From contig JAJDXG010000011.1 of assembly GCA_022823365.1 (NCBI GenBank), positions 1 to 49,401 on the forward strand: a stretch of 49,401 bases of DNA, read 5' to 3'. Both the position numbers and the translations under genes were made by a program. This DNA comes from Gemmatimonadota bacterium (GTDB lineage Bacteria; Gemmatimonadota; Gemmatimonadetes; Longimicrobiales; Gaopeijiaceae). The notes under the pieces were generated by a model. That model had not been told where the DNA came from. It was given only the letters and a program-made list of their open reading frames with translations, and ran no database searches. Shown here piece after piece: positions 26,618 through 35,584 of this stretch; positions within the stretch are counted from its first letter, which is position 1, and each line of letters opens with the position of its first letter.

Positions 26618-27391
26618 TTAGCGGATCGCACCGGGTGTCCCCTGGTAGTCGCCCGGGAAGAGGACGTAGTAGCGGCCGAGATAGAGTTCGTTCTGGATGT
26701 GGTAGTGGTACTCGCCGTCCGGGTTGTGCGGGGTCGGGCCGGTGTGTCCCCCCGAGGAATCCAGGTCGTCCGGATGGGTACCATCGGCATCGCGCCGACC
26801 GTACAGGAAGAACCCGTCCGCCATGATCCCGATGAGTTTCTCGTCGTCCTCCGACCACGCGACGGGCTCAAGATGATAGTGGTAGCTCTGCGGGCCGGTG
26901 TGCGCGCCCACGTAGTCGAGCGAGCCGATCGCCGAGTCGAGCGCTCTGCCCGGCCCCTCGGAGTCGTTGTAGATCATCGCTCCGCTGACCGCGATGCCGA
27001 TCGGACCGAGGCCCGTCGCCCTGCTGGACGAAGCCCGTTCCGGGCTCGCCGAGACCGTCAGCGCGTAACTCCCGCTGAACTCATCGATGTACCCCGGGGC
27101 CATCCGCGCCCGCGTGGTCACGGTCGGTTCCACAAACAACGGGTGACCCGGGGACCAATAGGGCGACGTGTGGTTGGGCATTCCATTGCTCTCGATGGCC
27201 ACCTGCGCGCCGGTCAGCACGACCGAGACGTTGTCGCTGTCGAATTCCGCGAAGGCCGGAGCGAGTTCGCCCTGTGCCTCATCAGGGGAGGCGATCTCGC
27301 AGGACGATCCGCTCAGGAGTGCGACGAGGGGGAGGCTCATCAGCGCAACAGGAGGGAAACTTTCGGTCATGTGGCGATGCGAAAGGCTCAT
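26618..27391 (-). CDS. YHYH-domain exported protein
   Basis: A 257-residue protein named for its histidine motifs. Two YHYH signatures are present: GPQSYHYHLEPVAW and GEYHYHIQNELYLGRYY. Between them lies GGHTGPTPHNPDG, so the C-terminal half is rich in His suited to metal or substrate binding. The N-terminus is a signal (FPPVALMSLPLVALLSGSSC), possibly a lipoprotein type with cysteine 31. YHYH proteins (Pfam YHYH) have no established function. The gene follows the DUF4249 gene by 4 bases and so belongs to the TonB receptor operon. With SCO1 in the same operon, metal binding is an attractive but untested idea. Confidence 0.85.
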   Translation of the reverse strand: MSLSHRHMTESFPPVALMSLPLVALLSGSSCEIASPDEAQGELAPAFAEFDSDNVSVVLTGAQVAIESNGMPNHTSPYWSPGHPLFVEPTVTTRARMAPGYIDEFSGSYALTVSASPERASSSRATGLGPIGIAVSGAMIYNDSEGPGRALDSAIGSLDYVGAHTGPQSYHYHLEPVAWSEDDEKLIGIMADGFFLYGRRDADGTHPDDLDSSGGHTGPTPHNPDGEYHYHIQNELYLGRYYVLFPGDYQGTPGAIR

Positions 27392-27395
27392 TGGG

Positions 27396-28229
27396 TCACC
27401 GCACCTCGAAGAACGCGCTGTCGGCGCTGAACGCCGAGAACACGCCCAGCGCCCCCCGCACGTTCGACGGGGGTTCGTTGAGATCCCGGGAGTCCTGGTT
27501 GAGACCTTCGTAGAGGTCGGCGTACTCTTCGTTGACCCGATAGAGCTTCACCCGATGGCGACCGAAGTAGGAGAGCGAAAGAGCGCTTACGAGCGCGCTG
27601 TCGCTCGCGGTCGGACGCTGGACCAGACGCCGGGCGAACCCTCCTCCGAACGGGCTCTCGGCAAAGGGCGTCGGATCCGCCTCGATGTTGTCGACCACGA
27701 CGTAGTGAAGCGCGCTGGCCGAGTTCTCCCAGCGTGCCGTCAAGCCCGCCGCCGCTCCGGGCTGGAAACCGCCCCCGCGACCCCCGAACTGCGGGGGATC
27801 CATGACCGTCGCCGAGAGCGTGAGCCCCCGCGGCGGGACCGGAACCACCGTCTCCGCGGTCGCGGTGCGGGCGCCGTGGGAGGCCTCCAGGGCAAAGACG
27901 TCTCCGACTTCGACCCGCAGGTCGTCGCCCGGATAGTGATACCGGCCCGGATCGCCCTCCGTGGGAACCAGGTCGAAGCGCGTCCCCTCGCGCAGGATCG
28001 CGATGCGCGCATCCGAAATCGGGGCGGCCACCGCGGTGGAATCGGCGTCGATGGCGAGCACCCCCGTTATCGTAACCTCGGTGACCGGCTCCCCGGCGAA
28101 GAGAAAGGCCTGCACGACGAAGGTGTCGGGCGTCTCCGGCGCGAAGGCGAGATCGTCGTCGCAGGCGGTGGCCGCGGCCACCGCCAGAACTGCGCTGAAC
28201 AATGAAGTGACTCTGTTCCTCATGGTCAT
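27396..28229 (-). CDS. DUF4249-family lipoprotein partner of the TonB receptor
   Basis: A 277-residue lipoprotein with a signal ending AVAAATAC and the mature protein starting CDDDLAFAPETP. The domain is DUF4249, typified by FVVQAFLFAGEPVTEVTITG at its start and by LYRVNEEYADLYEGL near the end. In Bacteroidota, DUF4249 genes typically sit directly after a carboxypeptidase-like TonB receptor. That arrangement is seen here (6-base gap), so the two probably form one outer-membrane complex, by analogy with SusC/SusD. The ligand is unknown. Confidence 0.88.
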   Translation of the reverse strand: MTMRNRVTSLFSAVLAVAAATACDDDLAFAPETPDTFVVQAFLFAGEPVTEVTITGVLAIDADSTAVAAPISDARIAILREGTRFDLVPTEGDPGRYHYPGDDLRVEVGDVFALEASHGARTATAETVVPVPPRGLTLSATVMDPPQFGGRGGGFQPGAAAGLTARWENSASALHYVVVDNIEADPTPFAESPFGGGFARRLVQRPTASDSALVSALSLSYFGRHRVKLYRVNEEYADLYEGLNQDSRDLNEPPSNVRGALGVFSAFSADSAFFEVR

Positions 28230-28235
28230 TCTCCT

Positions 28236-30689
28236 CTACCGAAAGCCCGCACGAAGGCCGATGCTGGGTGTGAATCCGAGCGTCGTGACGTCCGTGACCA
28301 GCATGGGCAGGTCCGTCAGGTCGAACTGGCGATACCACACGTTGTTGCGTCCGTATACGTTGAAGAGCGAGAGGTTCAGCTCGTAGTAGAACTCCCCCAC
28401 TTCGAAGCGGCGGCTCGCCGCCAGGTCGAGGCGGTGATAGGCGGGCAGTCGTTCGCCGTTCTTCGCGCCGACGTGGATGTAGCTGAGCGTGCGCCCGTCC
28501 AGCAGCGTGATCGGGTACTGGGCTTCGGGCACGGTGTACGGCCTGCCCGACCCGTAGACCCATCCCCCGGTCAGCGTCCAGCGGCCCAGCTGGTAACTGC
28601 CGACGGCCTTGACCTCGTGGCGCTGGTCGTGGCTCGCCGGGAACGCGAGCCCGTCGTTGAACCCCTCGAGCTCGTGTTCGACGTTCGCGAGCGTATAACC
28701 GATCCAGCCCGTCAGGTCGCCGCGCTTCTTCTGCGCCAGCAGCTCGATGCCGCGGGCCGTTCCGGTGCCCTCGAAGAAGAGTTCGGCCAGCCGCTGACCG
28801 GGTGCCCGCCGGGAACGGGTGGAGAATTGCGCGACGCCTCCAAGGTCTCGGACGTAGGCCTCGACATCGAACAGGTAGTCGCCGGTCTCGTAGCCGATGC
28901 CCGCGATCCAGTGTTCGGCGGACGACGGCGCGATGTTGTCTCCGGCGAGGATCCAGAAGTCGCGGCTTCCCTCCAGAATGTCCTCGTTCTCGACGCGCTT
29001 CACGAACTGGTTGTAGCGGCCCCAGGCGCCGGTCAGCGAGAGTTGATCGGTGAGGGAGTAGCGGGCCGACGCGCGCGGCTCCCAGTAGGTCTGCCCGGTC
29101 CCGTCGTAATTGGTCACCCGGAGTCCCGCCGTCAGGTCCACGCGAGCGGAGGGAGTCCAGGAATGCTGGAGGTACCCGGCGGTCAGATTGCTCTCGCCGT
29201 CCAGGTTCAGCGTCTGGGCCGAGTCGCCCCGCAAGCGAGTCAGGGCGTAGGACACGTCGCTGCGGGTAAACTGAGCCCCGAACCCGATCTCGGAGGACGG
29301 GAAGGGCCGCCAGGTGTTGTCCAGGCGGGCCGTCAGGTCTTTCACGCGGTTGTCTTCGTCGAACCCGCGTGCGAACTGCGACGAGGCCACGTCGAGGGTC
29401 GCCTCGGAGAAATACTGCGAGTAGGCGAAGAGCGCGTCCGTCGCCAGCCGGCTGCCCCACTGCCGTGCCCAGCGCCCGCTCACGCCGCGGTTGCCCCAGT
29501 TGGAGAGGTCCGCCCTGTCCGGGGTCAGCCGGGTGTCACCCGCGGGGGTCGCGATCTCCTGCCCCGGGGTCGACTTGTCCAGACGGTCCTCGCCGCCGTA
29601 GACGGAGAGCGTGAGGACATCCTCGGAGGTGGGCAGAAAGGTGAGCTTCGAGTTCAGGTCGTAGAAGTAGAAGTCGGGCTCGAAGGTCTGCTGCTGGAAG
29701 TTGCCGAAGCGGCCGAAACCGCCTCCCCCGAACCCTCCACCCGGCCCCTGCACCCCGGCATCCGCGTCGTCGGCGCCCTCCAGCGTGCCGAAGATGTCGT
29801 TGTACAGGCCGGTGCGCATGAGATCGGTGTACGACCGGCGGGCGGAGACCAGCCACGACCCCTTCCCGCCCAGCGGAACTTCGGTGACCGCCCGTGCGCT
29901 CAGCAGGTTGAGCCCGCCCGACATCCGGAACTCTTCCGGGTTGCCCGACTTGCCGACCATCTCGACGACGCTCGAGGTTCGCCCGCCGTACTGCGCGGGG
30001 AAGCCGCCCTTGAAGAGGCGCACATCCTGCACGGCATCCGGGTTGAAGGCGCTGAACACCCCGAAGAAATGGTCCACGTGGTAGACCGTCATCCCGTCCA
30101 GGAGCACCAGGTTCTCGTCGGGCGTCCCGCCACGCACGAAGAGGCCGGAGGTGGCGTCGTTGGTGCCGCTCACGCCGGGAAGAAGCTGAAGCGCTCGGAA
30201 GACGTCTGTTTCCCCCAGCGAGGGCAGCGTCCCCAGCCGCTGGGGCGAGAGCGCGATCTGTCCGGCCGCCTCCCCCTGCGCGACGATATCGGTCGCGGTG
30301 GTGGCGGTGACGGTCACGCCGTCGATCTCGATGGCGCGCGGCACGAGCAGGACGGAGAGCTCGCGGCCCGCATCGGCATCGAGCGCGATCTCCCGGGTCT
30401 CATAGCCCAGGTGTTCCACCCGCAGGACGCGGTCCGTCTCGGCGGGCAGGCCGATCAGTACGAATCGGCCGAACTCGTTGGTGAATGCCCTGAACGCGTG
30501 GTCGTCCACGGACACCAGCACGTTGGGCAGCACTTCGTTGCTGATCGAGTCCCGTACCGTGCCGACCAGGTCGACCTGGGCCGCGGCCGGGACGGCGCCC
30601 CACCCGAGACCTGCCGCAATCAGGGCCAGCGCCCGTCCGAACCACAGGACGTCCTGCGGGCACTTCGAAATCACACTTCCGGGTCTCAT
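28236..30689 (-). CDS. TonB-dependent outer-membrane receptor with carboxypeptidase-like N-domain
   Basis: An 817-residue outer-membrane receptor. A signal peptide ending AVPAAAQ is followed by a carboxypeptidase-regulatory-like beta domain (about residues 38-118: VGTVRDSISNEVLPNVLVSV, then FGRFVLIGLP). The TonB plug follows (LGETDVFRALQLLPGVSG, FVRGGTPDENLVLLDGM) and then a 22-strand-type barrel ending in Phe-Arg. A very strong ribosome site (AGGAGGGG) precedes the ATG. It is the first gene of an operon with DUF4249, YHYH, YwqK-like and SCO1 genes. Ligand classes for this receptor type include metal chelates, peptides and glycans; the SCO1/YHYH neighbours favour a metal complex (inference). 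A short mid-barrel segment is duplicated at 25134-25214. Confidence 0.93.
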   Translation of the reverse strand: MRPGSVISKCPQDVLWFGRALALIAAGLGWGAVPAAAQVDLVGTVRDSISNEVLPNVLVSVDDHAFRAFTNEFGRFVLIGLPAETDRVLRVEHLGYETREIALDADAGRELSVLLVPRAIEIDGVTVTATTATDIVAQGEAAGQIALSPQRLGTLPSLGETDVFRALQLLPGVSGTNDATSGLFVRGGTPDENLVLLDGMTVYHVDHFFGVFSAFNPDAVQDVRLFKGGFPAQYGGRTSSVVEMVGKSGNPEEFRMSGGLNLLSARAVTEVPLGGKGSWLVSARRSYTDLMRTGLYNDIFGTLEGADDADAGVQGPGGGFGGGGFGRFGNFQQQTFEPDFYFYDLNSKLTFLPTSEDVLTLSVYGGEDRLDKSTPGQEIATPAGDTRLTPDRADLSNWGNRGVSGRWARQWGSRLATDALFAYSQYFSEATLDVASSQFARGFDEDNRVKDLTARLDNTWRPFPSSEIGFGAQFTRSDVSYALTRLRGDSAQTLNLDGESNLTAGYLQHSWTPSARVDLTAGLRVTNYDGTGQTYWEPRASARYSLTDQLSLTGAWGRYNQFVKRVENEDILEGSRDFWILAGDNIAPSSAEHWIAGIGYETGDYLFDVEAYVRDLGGVAQFSTRSRRAPGQRLAELFFEGTGTARGIELLAQKKRGDLTGWIGYTLANVEHELEGFNDGLAFPASHDQRHEVKAVGSYQLGRWTLTGGWVYGSGRPYTVPEAQYPITLLDGRTLSYIHVGAKNGERLPAYHRLDLAASRRFEVGEFYYELNLSLFNVYGRNNVWYRQFDLTDLPMLVTDVTTLGFTPSIGLRAGFR

Positions 30690-30872
30690 CCCCCCCTCCT
30701 CGTCTTCGCGTCCAGCGCGCCCTCGATAGCTCCAGCGCGCTCCCGATTGAGGAGATGATGCCCGGGGTCGAAAGGGTTGCCTCGCTCGAGCAGCGGCGAG
30801 GCGGATTCGGCGCGCCGGGGCGGAGCACGGGCAGATCCGGCGGCATTCGCCGGAGGGGAGGGCGCCGGAGGC

Positions 30873-32177
30873 TCAGGTCACTGCGGCGACCAGCTCCCCG
30901 TCGCGAAGCTCGAGGACGGAACGGAAGCGGTCGCCGGGGCTCGCGTGCCCGTCGACCCGGGTGCGCAGGTAGTCGCCGGTGACGCCCGCAATCCGCCCCC
31001 CCGAGCCTTCCACCACGATGTCCGCGACGGTTCCGGCCCGGCCGCGGAGGTAGCGCTCCGTCTTGTCCAGCGCCATCTCCCGGAGTACTCGGGAGCGCGC
31101 CGCAGCGACATCGCCCGGCACCCGATCCGGTAGCTCGGCGGCCGCGGTTCCCGGGCGGACGGAGAACGGGAACACGTGCAGGTAGGTGTACGGGAGCTCT
31201 TCGACCAGCGCGCGGGTCTCCTCGAACTCTTCCTCGCCCTCGCCGGGGAAACCGACGATGATGTCGGCGCCGAGCCCCAGCGGTCCCATCCTCCCGGCGA
31301 TCTCAAGGACCCGGCGGCGATACGCCGCGCGCGTGTGCCAGCGCCGCATGAGCCTCAACACCTTGTCCGAGCCGCTCTGAAGGGGAACATGGAGATGAGG
31401 GGCCAGGCGCCCCCCCGAATCGGCGAGCAGCGCCAGCAGAGCGTCGTCGATTTCGGTGGCTTCGATGGACGAGAGCCGGATGCGGACCGGCACGGCGTCC
31501 AGCAGCAGGGCGCAGAGCTCCGCAAGCGTGGTGCGCGGCTCCAGATCCCTGCCGTAGTGCCCGATGTGGATGCCGGTGATCACGAGTTCGGGATGGACGC
31601 GCGCGAGCGCCCGGGCCTCCCGCACCACGTCGGCGGGCGGGCGCGAGACGGACGCGCCGCGTGCCAGCCGGGTGGCGCAGAACGAGCACTTGCGGTCGCA
31701 CCCGTCCTGCACCTTGAGCCAGGCCCGGGTGCCTCTGGCGTTCCGCAGAAGCGGCCCCTTCCCGGCCGACGGCGGACCGAAGGCCGGATCCAGCGCCGCC
31801 AGGTGGCTCGCGAGAGCGCGCGCGTCCTGTCCCGGGACCACTCCGTCCACTTCCGGCATGCCCCGGTAGTCGTCCTCGCGCAGGGCGGCCGAACAGCCCG
31901 CCACCATGATGCGCGCGCCGGGGTGCTCCCGCCTCAGGCGGCGCACCAGCCGGCGCGCCTCGGCATCCGCCCGGTTGGTGACCGTGCAGGTGTTCACCAC
32001 CAGCGCATCCGCCTCGCCGGGCCGAGCGACGGTGCGGGCGCCCCCGAGCTCCAGCTCCTGGCGCATGCGCTCGGTGTCGTACTGGTTGGCCCGGCACCCG
32101 AAGGTGTGGAACCAGACGGCGGGCTTCGCCTGCTCGCCGCGGACGGCGGCCTCCGAACGGACCGGGAGCCGGATCAC
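30873..32177 (-). CDS. mtaB: tRNA t6A37 methylthiotransferase MtaB
   Basis: A 434-residue radical-SAM methylthiotransferase. The N-terminal UPF0004 domain has its three iron-sulfur cysteines Cys28 (TFGCRANQYD), Cys64 (NTCTVTNRAD) and Cys95 (VAGCSA). The radical-SAM cluster is Cys160/Cys164/Cys167 (CDRKCSFC). A C-terminal TRAM-like segment follows. The NTCTVTNRAD and VQDGCDRKCSFC motifs favour MtaB (ms2t6A37 in tRNA) over MiaB or RimO. I chose the GTG at 32177 because the family's conserved strand begins about 20 residues later; longer readings add only GC-rich non-coding-like sequence. The 183 bases between this gene and the TonB receptor gene show no clear terminator. Confidence 0.9.
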   Translation of the reverse strand: MIRLPVRSEAAVRGEQAKPAVWFHTFGCRANQYDTERMRQELELGGARTVARPGEADALVVNTCTVTNRADAEARRLVRRLRREHPGARIMVAGCSAALREDDYRGMPEVDGVVPGQDARALASHLAALDPAFGPPSAGKGPLLRNARGTRAWLKVQDGCDRKCSFCATRLARGASVSRPPADVVREARALARVHPELVITGIHIGHYGRDLEPRTTLAELCALLLDAVPVRIRLSSIEATEIDDALLALLADSGGRLAPHLHVPLQSGSDKVLRLMRRWHTRAAYRRRVLEIAGRMGPLGLGADIIVGFPGEGEEEFEETRALVEELPYTYLHVFPFSVRPGTAAAELPDRVPGDVAAARSRVLREMALDKTERYLRGRAGTVADIVVEGSGGRIAGVTGDYLRTRVDGHASPGDRFRSVLELRDGELVAAVT

Positions 32178-32367
32178 CGATCCGCCGGGCTGGAGCAGTT
32201 CGCCGGGGCGGGTTCGCCCGGGATGGCCGCGCCGCGCGCCGCGCGCGCTGACAGAAGATGGCGTTGTGGCATGAACCCGGCCTCGGAGATTCGGTCGGTG
32301 CCGGCCCGCTCCGGCCGGTCCCTGCAGCAGCATCGTGCCGCAGGATGATGCGGGTGTGCGCGCGAAT

Positions 32368-32377
32368 AAGCTAGCTT
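32368..32377. promoter_or_regulatory. Palindrome upstream of the hydrolase gene
   Basis: AAGCTAGCTT is a perfect 10-base palindrome 6 bases before the ATG of the alpha/beta hydrolase gene, in the 206-base divergent gap to mtaB. It could be an operator or part of a core promoter. The rest of the gap shows no clear -10/-35 pair, and no regulator in this window is an obvious binder. Confidence 0.3.
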
Positions 32378-32383
32378 GTACGC

Positions 32384-33505
32384 ATGACCTCCGGATACGG
32401 GCCGGCACTCCGCTTTGCACGCAGCTTCATGACGGGCTGGGCCCCGGTGGTGGAGCGGGAGATCCACATCGAGCGGGACGGGCGCCGACTCCCGGCTTCG
32501 CTGTTCCTGCCGCGCGCGGCGGCCCGCCGCGCCCGCGCGGAACGGCGCCGACCGATTCCCGTCTGGGTGGTCCTCCACGGGATCACCCGCTCCGGACGGG
32601 ACCACCCCTACCTGGTGCGATTCGCGCGCGCAGTCGCGTCCACCGGTCAGGCGGCAGTGGTGCCGGAAATCCCGGAGTGGCGGGCCATCCGGCTCTCCAT
32701 CGCGGCCACCACCGCCACCATCTCGGCCTCACTGCGCGCGCTGGAGGGGCAGCGCGCGCTCGCCTCCCGTCAGGTGGGGCTGGTGGGCTTCTCCTTCGGT
32801 GCACCCCAGGCCGTCGTCGCCCCAACGGACCCGGCGCTCGCCGGGCGCATCGCCTGCGTGGTCGCGTTCGGAGGCTACTGTTCCGTGGAGGAGTCCTCCC
32901 GCTTCCAGTTCACCGGGGCGCACGAACTCGATGGCCGGGAGGAGTCCCTTGCCCCCGACCCCTACGCACGCTGGGTGGTGGGCTCGAACTACCTCACGCG
33001 CATCCCGGGGTACGAGGGCGCGGGCAGGGTTGCGGAGGCGTTGCGGGCATTGGCCGCCTACACGGGCGACAACAACGTGCTCGCCACCGACCCCGGGATC
33101 GAGCCCGAGAGGCGCCGCCTGGCCGCCAGCCTCACATCCGGCGAGCGGTCCCTCTTCGAGACGCTTGCCCCACCCGCCGGCACCCTGCCCGACCCGGTCG
33201 GAGGCACCCGCATTGCGGAGGGGCTGGGCGGAGTGATGGCGGGCATCCCGGAATTGAACCCCGTGCCGTATCTGGCGCGCGTCAACGTGCCGGTGCGGCT
33301 GGTGCACGGCACGGCCGACCAGCTCTTCCCCTACACCCAGACCGTCAAACTGGGACGCGCTTTCCCGCCGGACGCAGACGTCACGACCACGGTCACCGGC
33401 CTCTTCGCTCACGCCTCGGGGCGCGAGCGCACCTCCCTCGTGCACACGGCTTCGGAGGCGTTGCGCTTTCTGAACGCGCTCGCCAGCATCTTCCGGCTGA
33501 TGTAG
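32384..33505 (+). CDS. Alpha/beta-hydrolase family protein
   Basis: A 373-residue alpha/beta hydrolase. The oxyanion-region HG (WVVLHGITRSGRDHP, residues 61-75) precedes the nucleophile elbow GFSFG with Ser137. The acid is likely in LVHGTADQLFP, and the histidine in GLFAHASG. The substrate-cap part between Ser137 and the acid is long (about 140 residues). The protein has no signal peptide, so it is likely cytoplasmic. It is not distinguishable among carboxylesterases, peptidases and acyl hydrolases. The methyltransferase gene follows after 32 bases, so the pair may be an operon. Confidence 0.82.
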   Translation: MTSGYGPALRFARSFMTGWAPVVEREIHIERDGRRLPASLFLPRAAARRARAERRRPIPVWVVLHGITRSGRDHPYLVRFARAVASTGQAAVVPEIPEWRAIRLSIAATTATISASLRALEGQRALASRQVGLVGFSFGAPQAVVAPTDPALAGRIACVVAFGGYCSVEESSRFQFTGAHELDGREESLAPDPYARWVVGSNYLTRIPGYEGAGRVAEALRALAAYTGDNNVLATDPGIEPERRRLAASLTSGERSLFETLAPPAGTLPDPVGGTRIAEGLGGVMAGIPELNPVPYLARVNVPVRLVHGTADQLFPYTQTVKLGRAFPPDADVTTTVTGLFAHASGRERTSLVHTASEALRFLNALASIFRLM

Positions 33506-33537
33506 CCCGGCCGCTTCCCTCGACCCCAGTCAGGATC

Positions 33538-34311
33538 GTGACTCGCGCGAACACCCCGGCCCAACCCCGCTGGACGACCCCGTCGGTCCTGGGCTGGGTG
33601 CGGCGCGCAGGCGGCGTCCGCTGGTTCATCCGGCGCTTCGGCTTCGCGCAGCTCTTCCTGAAGCCGGCACGCCTGCTCATGGCCCCGCTGATCGTTCCGA
33701 TGCTCAGGGCGCGCTCCGTCGAATACCGGGGCGCATCCCTTCCGCTGGTGTACGCGCGCCACAACGTGACCTGGGCCAACGAGCGCTGCGTGGAGCTGGC
33801 GCTGGCGCGCGCGCTGATGGCGGGCATCCCGCCCGAGCGGCTCCTGGAGGTGGGTCACGTCACGCCGCACTACTTCCGGGGCGGCCACCTGGTCGTGGAC
33901 AAGTACGAACCGGGTTCGCTGGAGGTCGACATCGTGGACTTCGCCCCCGCCGACCGCTTCGACCTCATCCTCTCGATCTCCACCTTCGAGCACATCGCCT
34001 TCGACGAGCCCGGGGCGACCCCGGCCTCCGAGGCTATCGCCGCCAAGGTGAGCGCCGCCCTGAACAGATGCCGCAGCCTGCTCGCCCCCGGCGGGCTCCT
34101 CGCCATCACCGTGCCCCTGGGCTACAACCCCGCCTTGGACACCATGATCGCCCAGGACGAGCTGGGGTGGGATCGCGCGACCTGGTTCAAACGGTTCCCG
34201 CGCCGGTGCTGGCGTCAGGTATCCCGATCCGAAGCGGTCCGCTGCCGCTACGGCAGCCCGCACGCCTTCGCCAACGCCATCCTGCTTGCCGAATGGGACG
34301 CCAAAGGCTAG
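33538..34311 (+). CDS. Class I SAM-dependent methyltransferase-like protein
   Basis: A 257-residue protein with a C-terminal Rossmann-like methyltransferase pattern: LLEVGHVTPHYF (motif I position), HLVVDKY, then VDIVDFAP and RFDLILSISTFEHIAFDEPG. LLAPGGLLAITVPLGYNP follows as motif III/IV. The usual GxGxG glycine loop is reduced to VGHVT, so SAM binding is likely but divergent. The basic, hydrophobic N-terminus (residues 1-50: FIRRFGFAQLFLKPARLLMAPL) might touch a membrane. The GTG at 33538 is chosen because AGGAT lies close upstream. Its target is unknown; methyltransferases of this type are common next to glycan or lipid genes, but none is visible here. Confidence 0.72.
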   Translation: MTRANTPAQPRWTTPSVLGWVRRAGGVRWFIRRFGFAQLFLKPARLLMAPLIVPMLRARSVEYRGASLPLVYARHNVTWANERCVELALARALMAGIPPERLLEVGHVTPHYFRGGHLVVDKYEPGSLEVDIVDFAPADRFDLILSISTFEHIAFDEPGATPASEAIAAKVSAALNRCRSLLAPGGLLAITVPLGYNPALDTMIAQDELGWDRATWFKRFPRRCWRQVSRSEAVRCRYGSPHAFANAILLAEWDAKG

Positions 34312-34328
34312 CCGGCCGCCTGGCCGGC
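34311..34328 (+). terminator. Hairpin at the end of the methyltransferase gene
   Basis: GCCGGCC (34311-34317), a GCCT loop and GGCCGGC (34322-34328) form a perfect 7-base stem that begins at the last base of the stop codon. No T-run follows, so it is not a textbook intrinsic terminator, but in a GC-rich genome it may still end transcription or protect the 3' end. The remaining 129 bases before apt are AT-richer and contain repeated GTTGT stretches but no convincing promoter pair. Confidence 0.4.
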
Positions 34329-34457
34329 CCGGCGCTTCGCCGCTCTCGGTGCTCGCGCGAGCGTTGTCCGATGTTGTGATGATGTTGTCAGTTTTCAACA
34401 GTTATCTTGTCAGTAGTCACCAGTACGAGGCGTGATGCCTTCGAAACCCGGATATCC

Positions 34458-34997
34458 ATGACACACCACATCAAGTCCCTCATCCGCATGGTCCCGGACT
34501 TCCCCACGCCCGGCATCCGCTTCCGCGACGTCATGGGGCTGGTTGAGAACCCGGAGGGGTTCGAGGAAGCCATCGTGGCCCTGGTTCGGCGGTTCGCCCC
34601 GGAAGCGCCGCACGCCGTTGCTGGAATCGAGGCGCGCGGCTTCATCTTCGGCGTCCCGGTGGCGCAGCGGCTCGGGGTCGGGTTCGTGCCGGTCCGGAAG
34701 GCGGGCAAGCTGCCCGGCGAGGTGGTGGGCGCCGACTACGCGCTCGAGTACGGCACCGGGCGCCTGGAGATGCAGACCGGCTCGATCCGCGAGGGAATAC
34801 GTGTCCTGCTCATCGACGACCTGGTCGCCACCGGCGGGAGCGCGGCGGCGGCGATAAAGCTGATCCGCGGCATGGGAGGTGAAGTCGTGGGAGCCGGCTT
34901 TGTCGTGGATCTGCCCGAACTCCCCGGGCGCAAGCACCTTGAGGCGATGGGCGTCGAGGTCTTCGCCCTCTGCACGTTTCTCCACGCCGATCCCTGA
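34458..34997 (+). CDS. apt: Adenine phosphoribosyltransferase
   Basis: A 179-residue purine salvage enzyme that makes AMP from adenine and PRPP. VPDFPTPGIRFRDVM is the Apt N-terminal signature. GIEARGFIFGVPVA and VRKAGKLPGE are base-binding and flexible-loop elements. The PRPP loop is VLLIDDLVATGGSA. The ATG at 34458 (MTHHIKSLIRMVPDFP) gives the family length; a start at 34407 would add 17 atypical residues. It appears to be transcribed alone from the AT-richer stretch just upstream, in which TTATCT (34402-34407) could be a -10 box. It converges on the PNPOx-like gene with a 23-base gap. Confidence 0.93.
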   Translation: MTHHIKSLIRMVPDFPTPGIRFRDVMGLVENPEGFEEAIVALVRRFAPEAPHAVAGIEARGFIFGVPVAQRLGVGFVPVRKAGKLPGEVVGADYALEYGTGRLEMQTGSIREGIRVLLIDDLVATGGSAAAAIKLIRGMGGEVVGAGFVVDLPELPGRKHLEAMGVEVFALCTFLHADP

Positions 34998-35020
34998 GCC
35001 GTCCCGCCCGGGGCTCCAAC

Positions 35021-35584
35021 TCAGCGGGCCCGGGGGAAGATCTCGGGCGGGGGCACGCGGAAGGCGCCGGGAAACCCGTCTTCCACCAGCTTGAGCTTCC
35101 CGGTCCAGTCCTCGATGTCGATGCGGTACACGGCGGTGCGCTTCAACTCGCCCTCCGTGATTGCGCGGTAGTCGCGGCCAGGCCGCAGCTCGGGCGCGTA
35201 CTTGTCGAGAAGCATCTGCAGCGCCTCGCGCTCCTCCACGGGATCCTCCACCACGCTCCCGGTACCGAACGCCGTGACGCTGGCGAATTCGACGCTGAAC
35301 TCCAGCGCCTCGTCCGCCGGCAGCAGGCGCCCCATCTCGAAGGCCGAAAAACACACCGGCACGGAACGGGACAGGGTGTCGCGGGTCAGCCCCGTGCGCG
35401 CGGTGTGAATGTACACGGCGTGCCGGGCGGGATCGTACACGAACAGGTTGCTGTTTACGAGAGGCTGTTCGCCGCGGGTCATGGCCAGGACGCCGACGCG
35501 TGCCTGCCGGATGAAGTCCCGGGTCCAGGCGTCGTCCCTTGCCCGGTCACGCCGACGGATCTCGGTCCTGCCCCGTTCGGCCAC
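35021..35584 (-). CDS. Pyridoxamine 5'-phosphate oxidase-like FMN-binding protein
   Basis: A 187-residue protein with the split-barrel fold of the pyridoxamine-phosphate oxidase/flavin reductase group. VGVLAMTRGEQPLVNSNLFV, HAVYIHTARTG and FEMGRLLPADEALEFSVEF follow the usual strand order with the FMN-contact TARTG. LKRTAVYRIDIEDWTGK is the C-terminal strand pair. Members of this group (F420- or FMN-dependent reductases, haem-degrading proteins) have diverse activities; it is not a true PdxH. The GTG start (35584) abuts the stop of the ornithine cyclodeaminase-like gene with no gap, so they are probably co-translated and may share a substrate. Confidence 0.82.
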   Translation of the reverse strand: MAERGRTEIRRRDRARDDAWTRDFIRQARVGVLAMTRGEQPLVNSNLFVYDPARHAVYIHTARTGLTRDTLSRSVPVCFSAFEMGRLLPADEALEFSVEFASVTAFGTGSVVEDPVEEREALQMLLDKYAPELRPGRDYRAITEGELKRTAVYRIDIEDWTGKLKLVEDGFPGAFRVPPPEIFPRAR

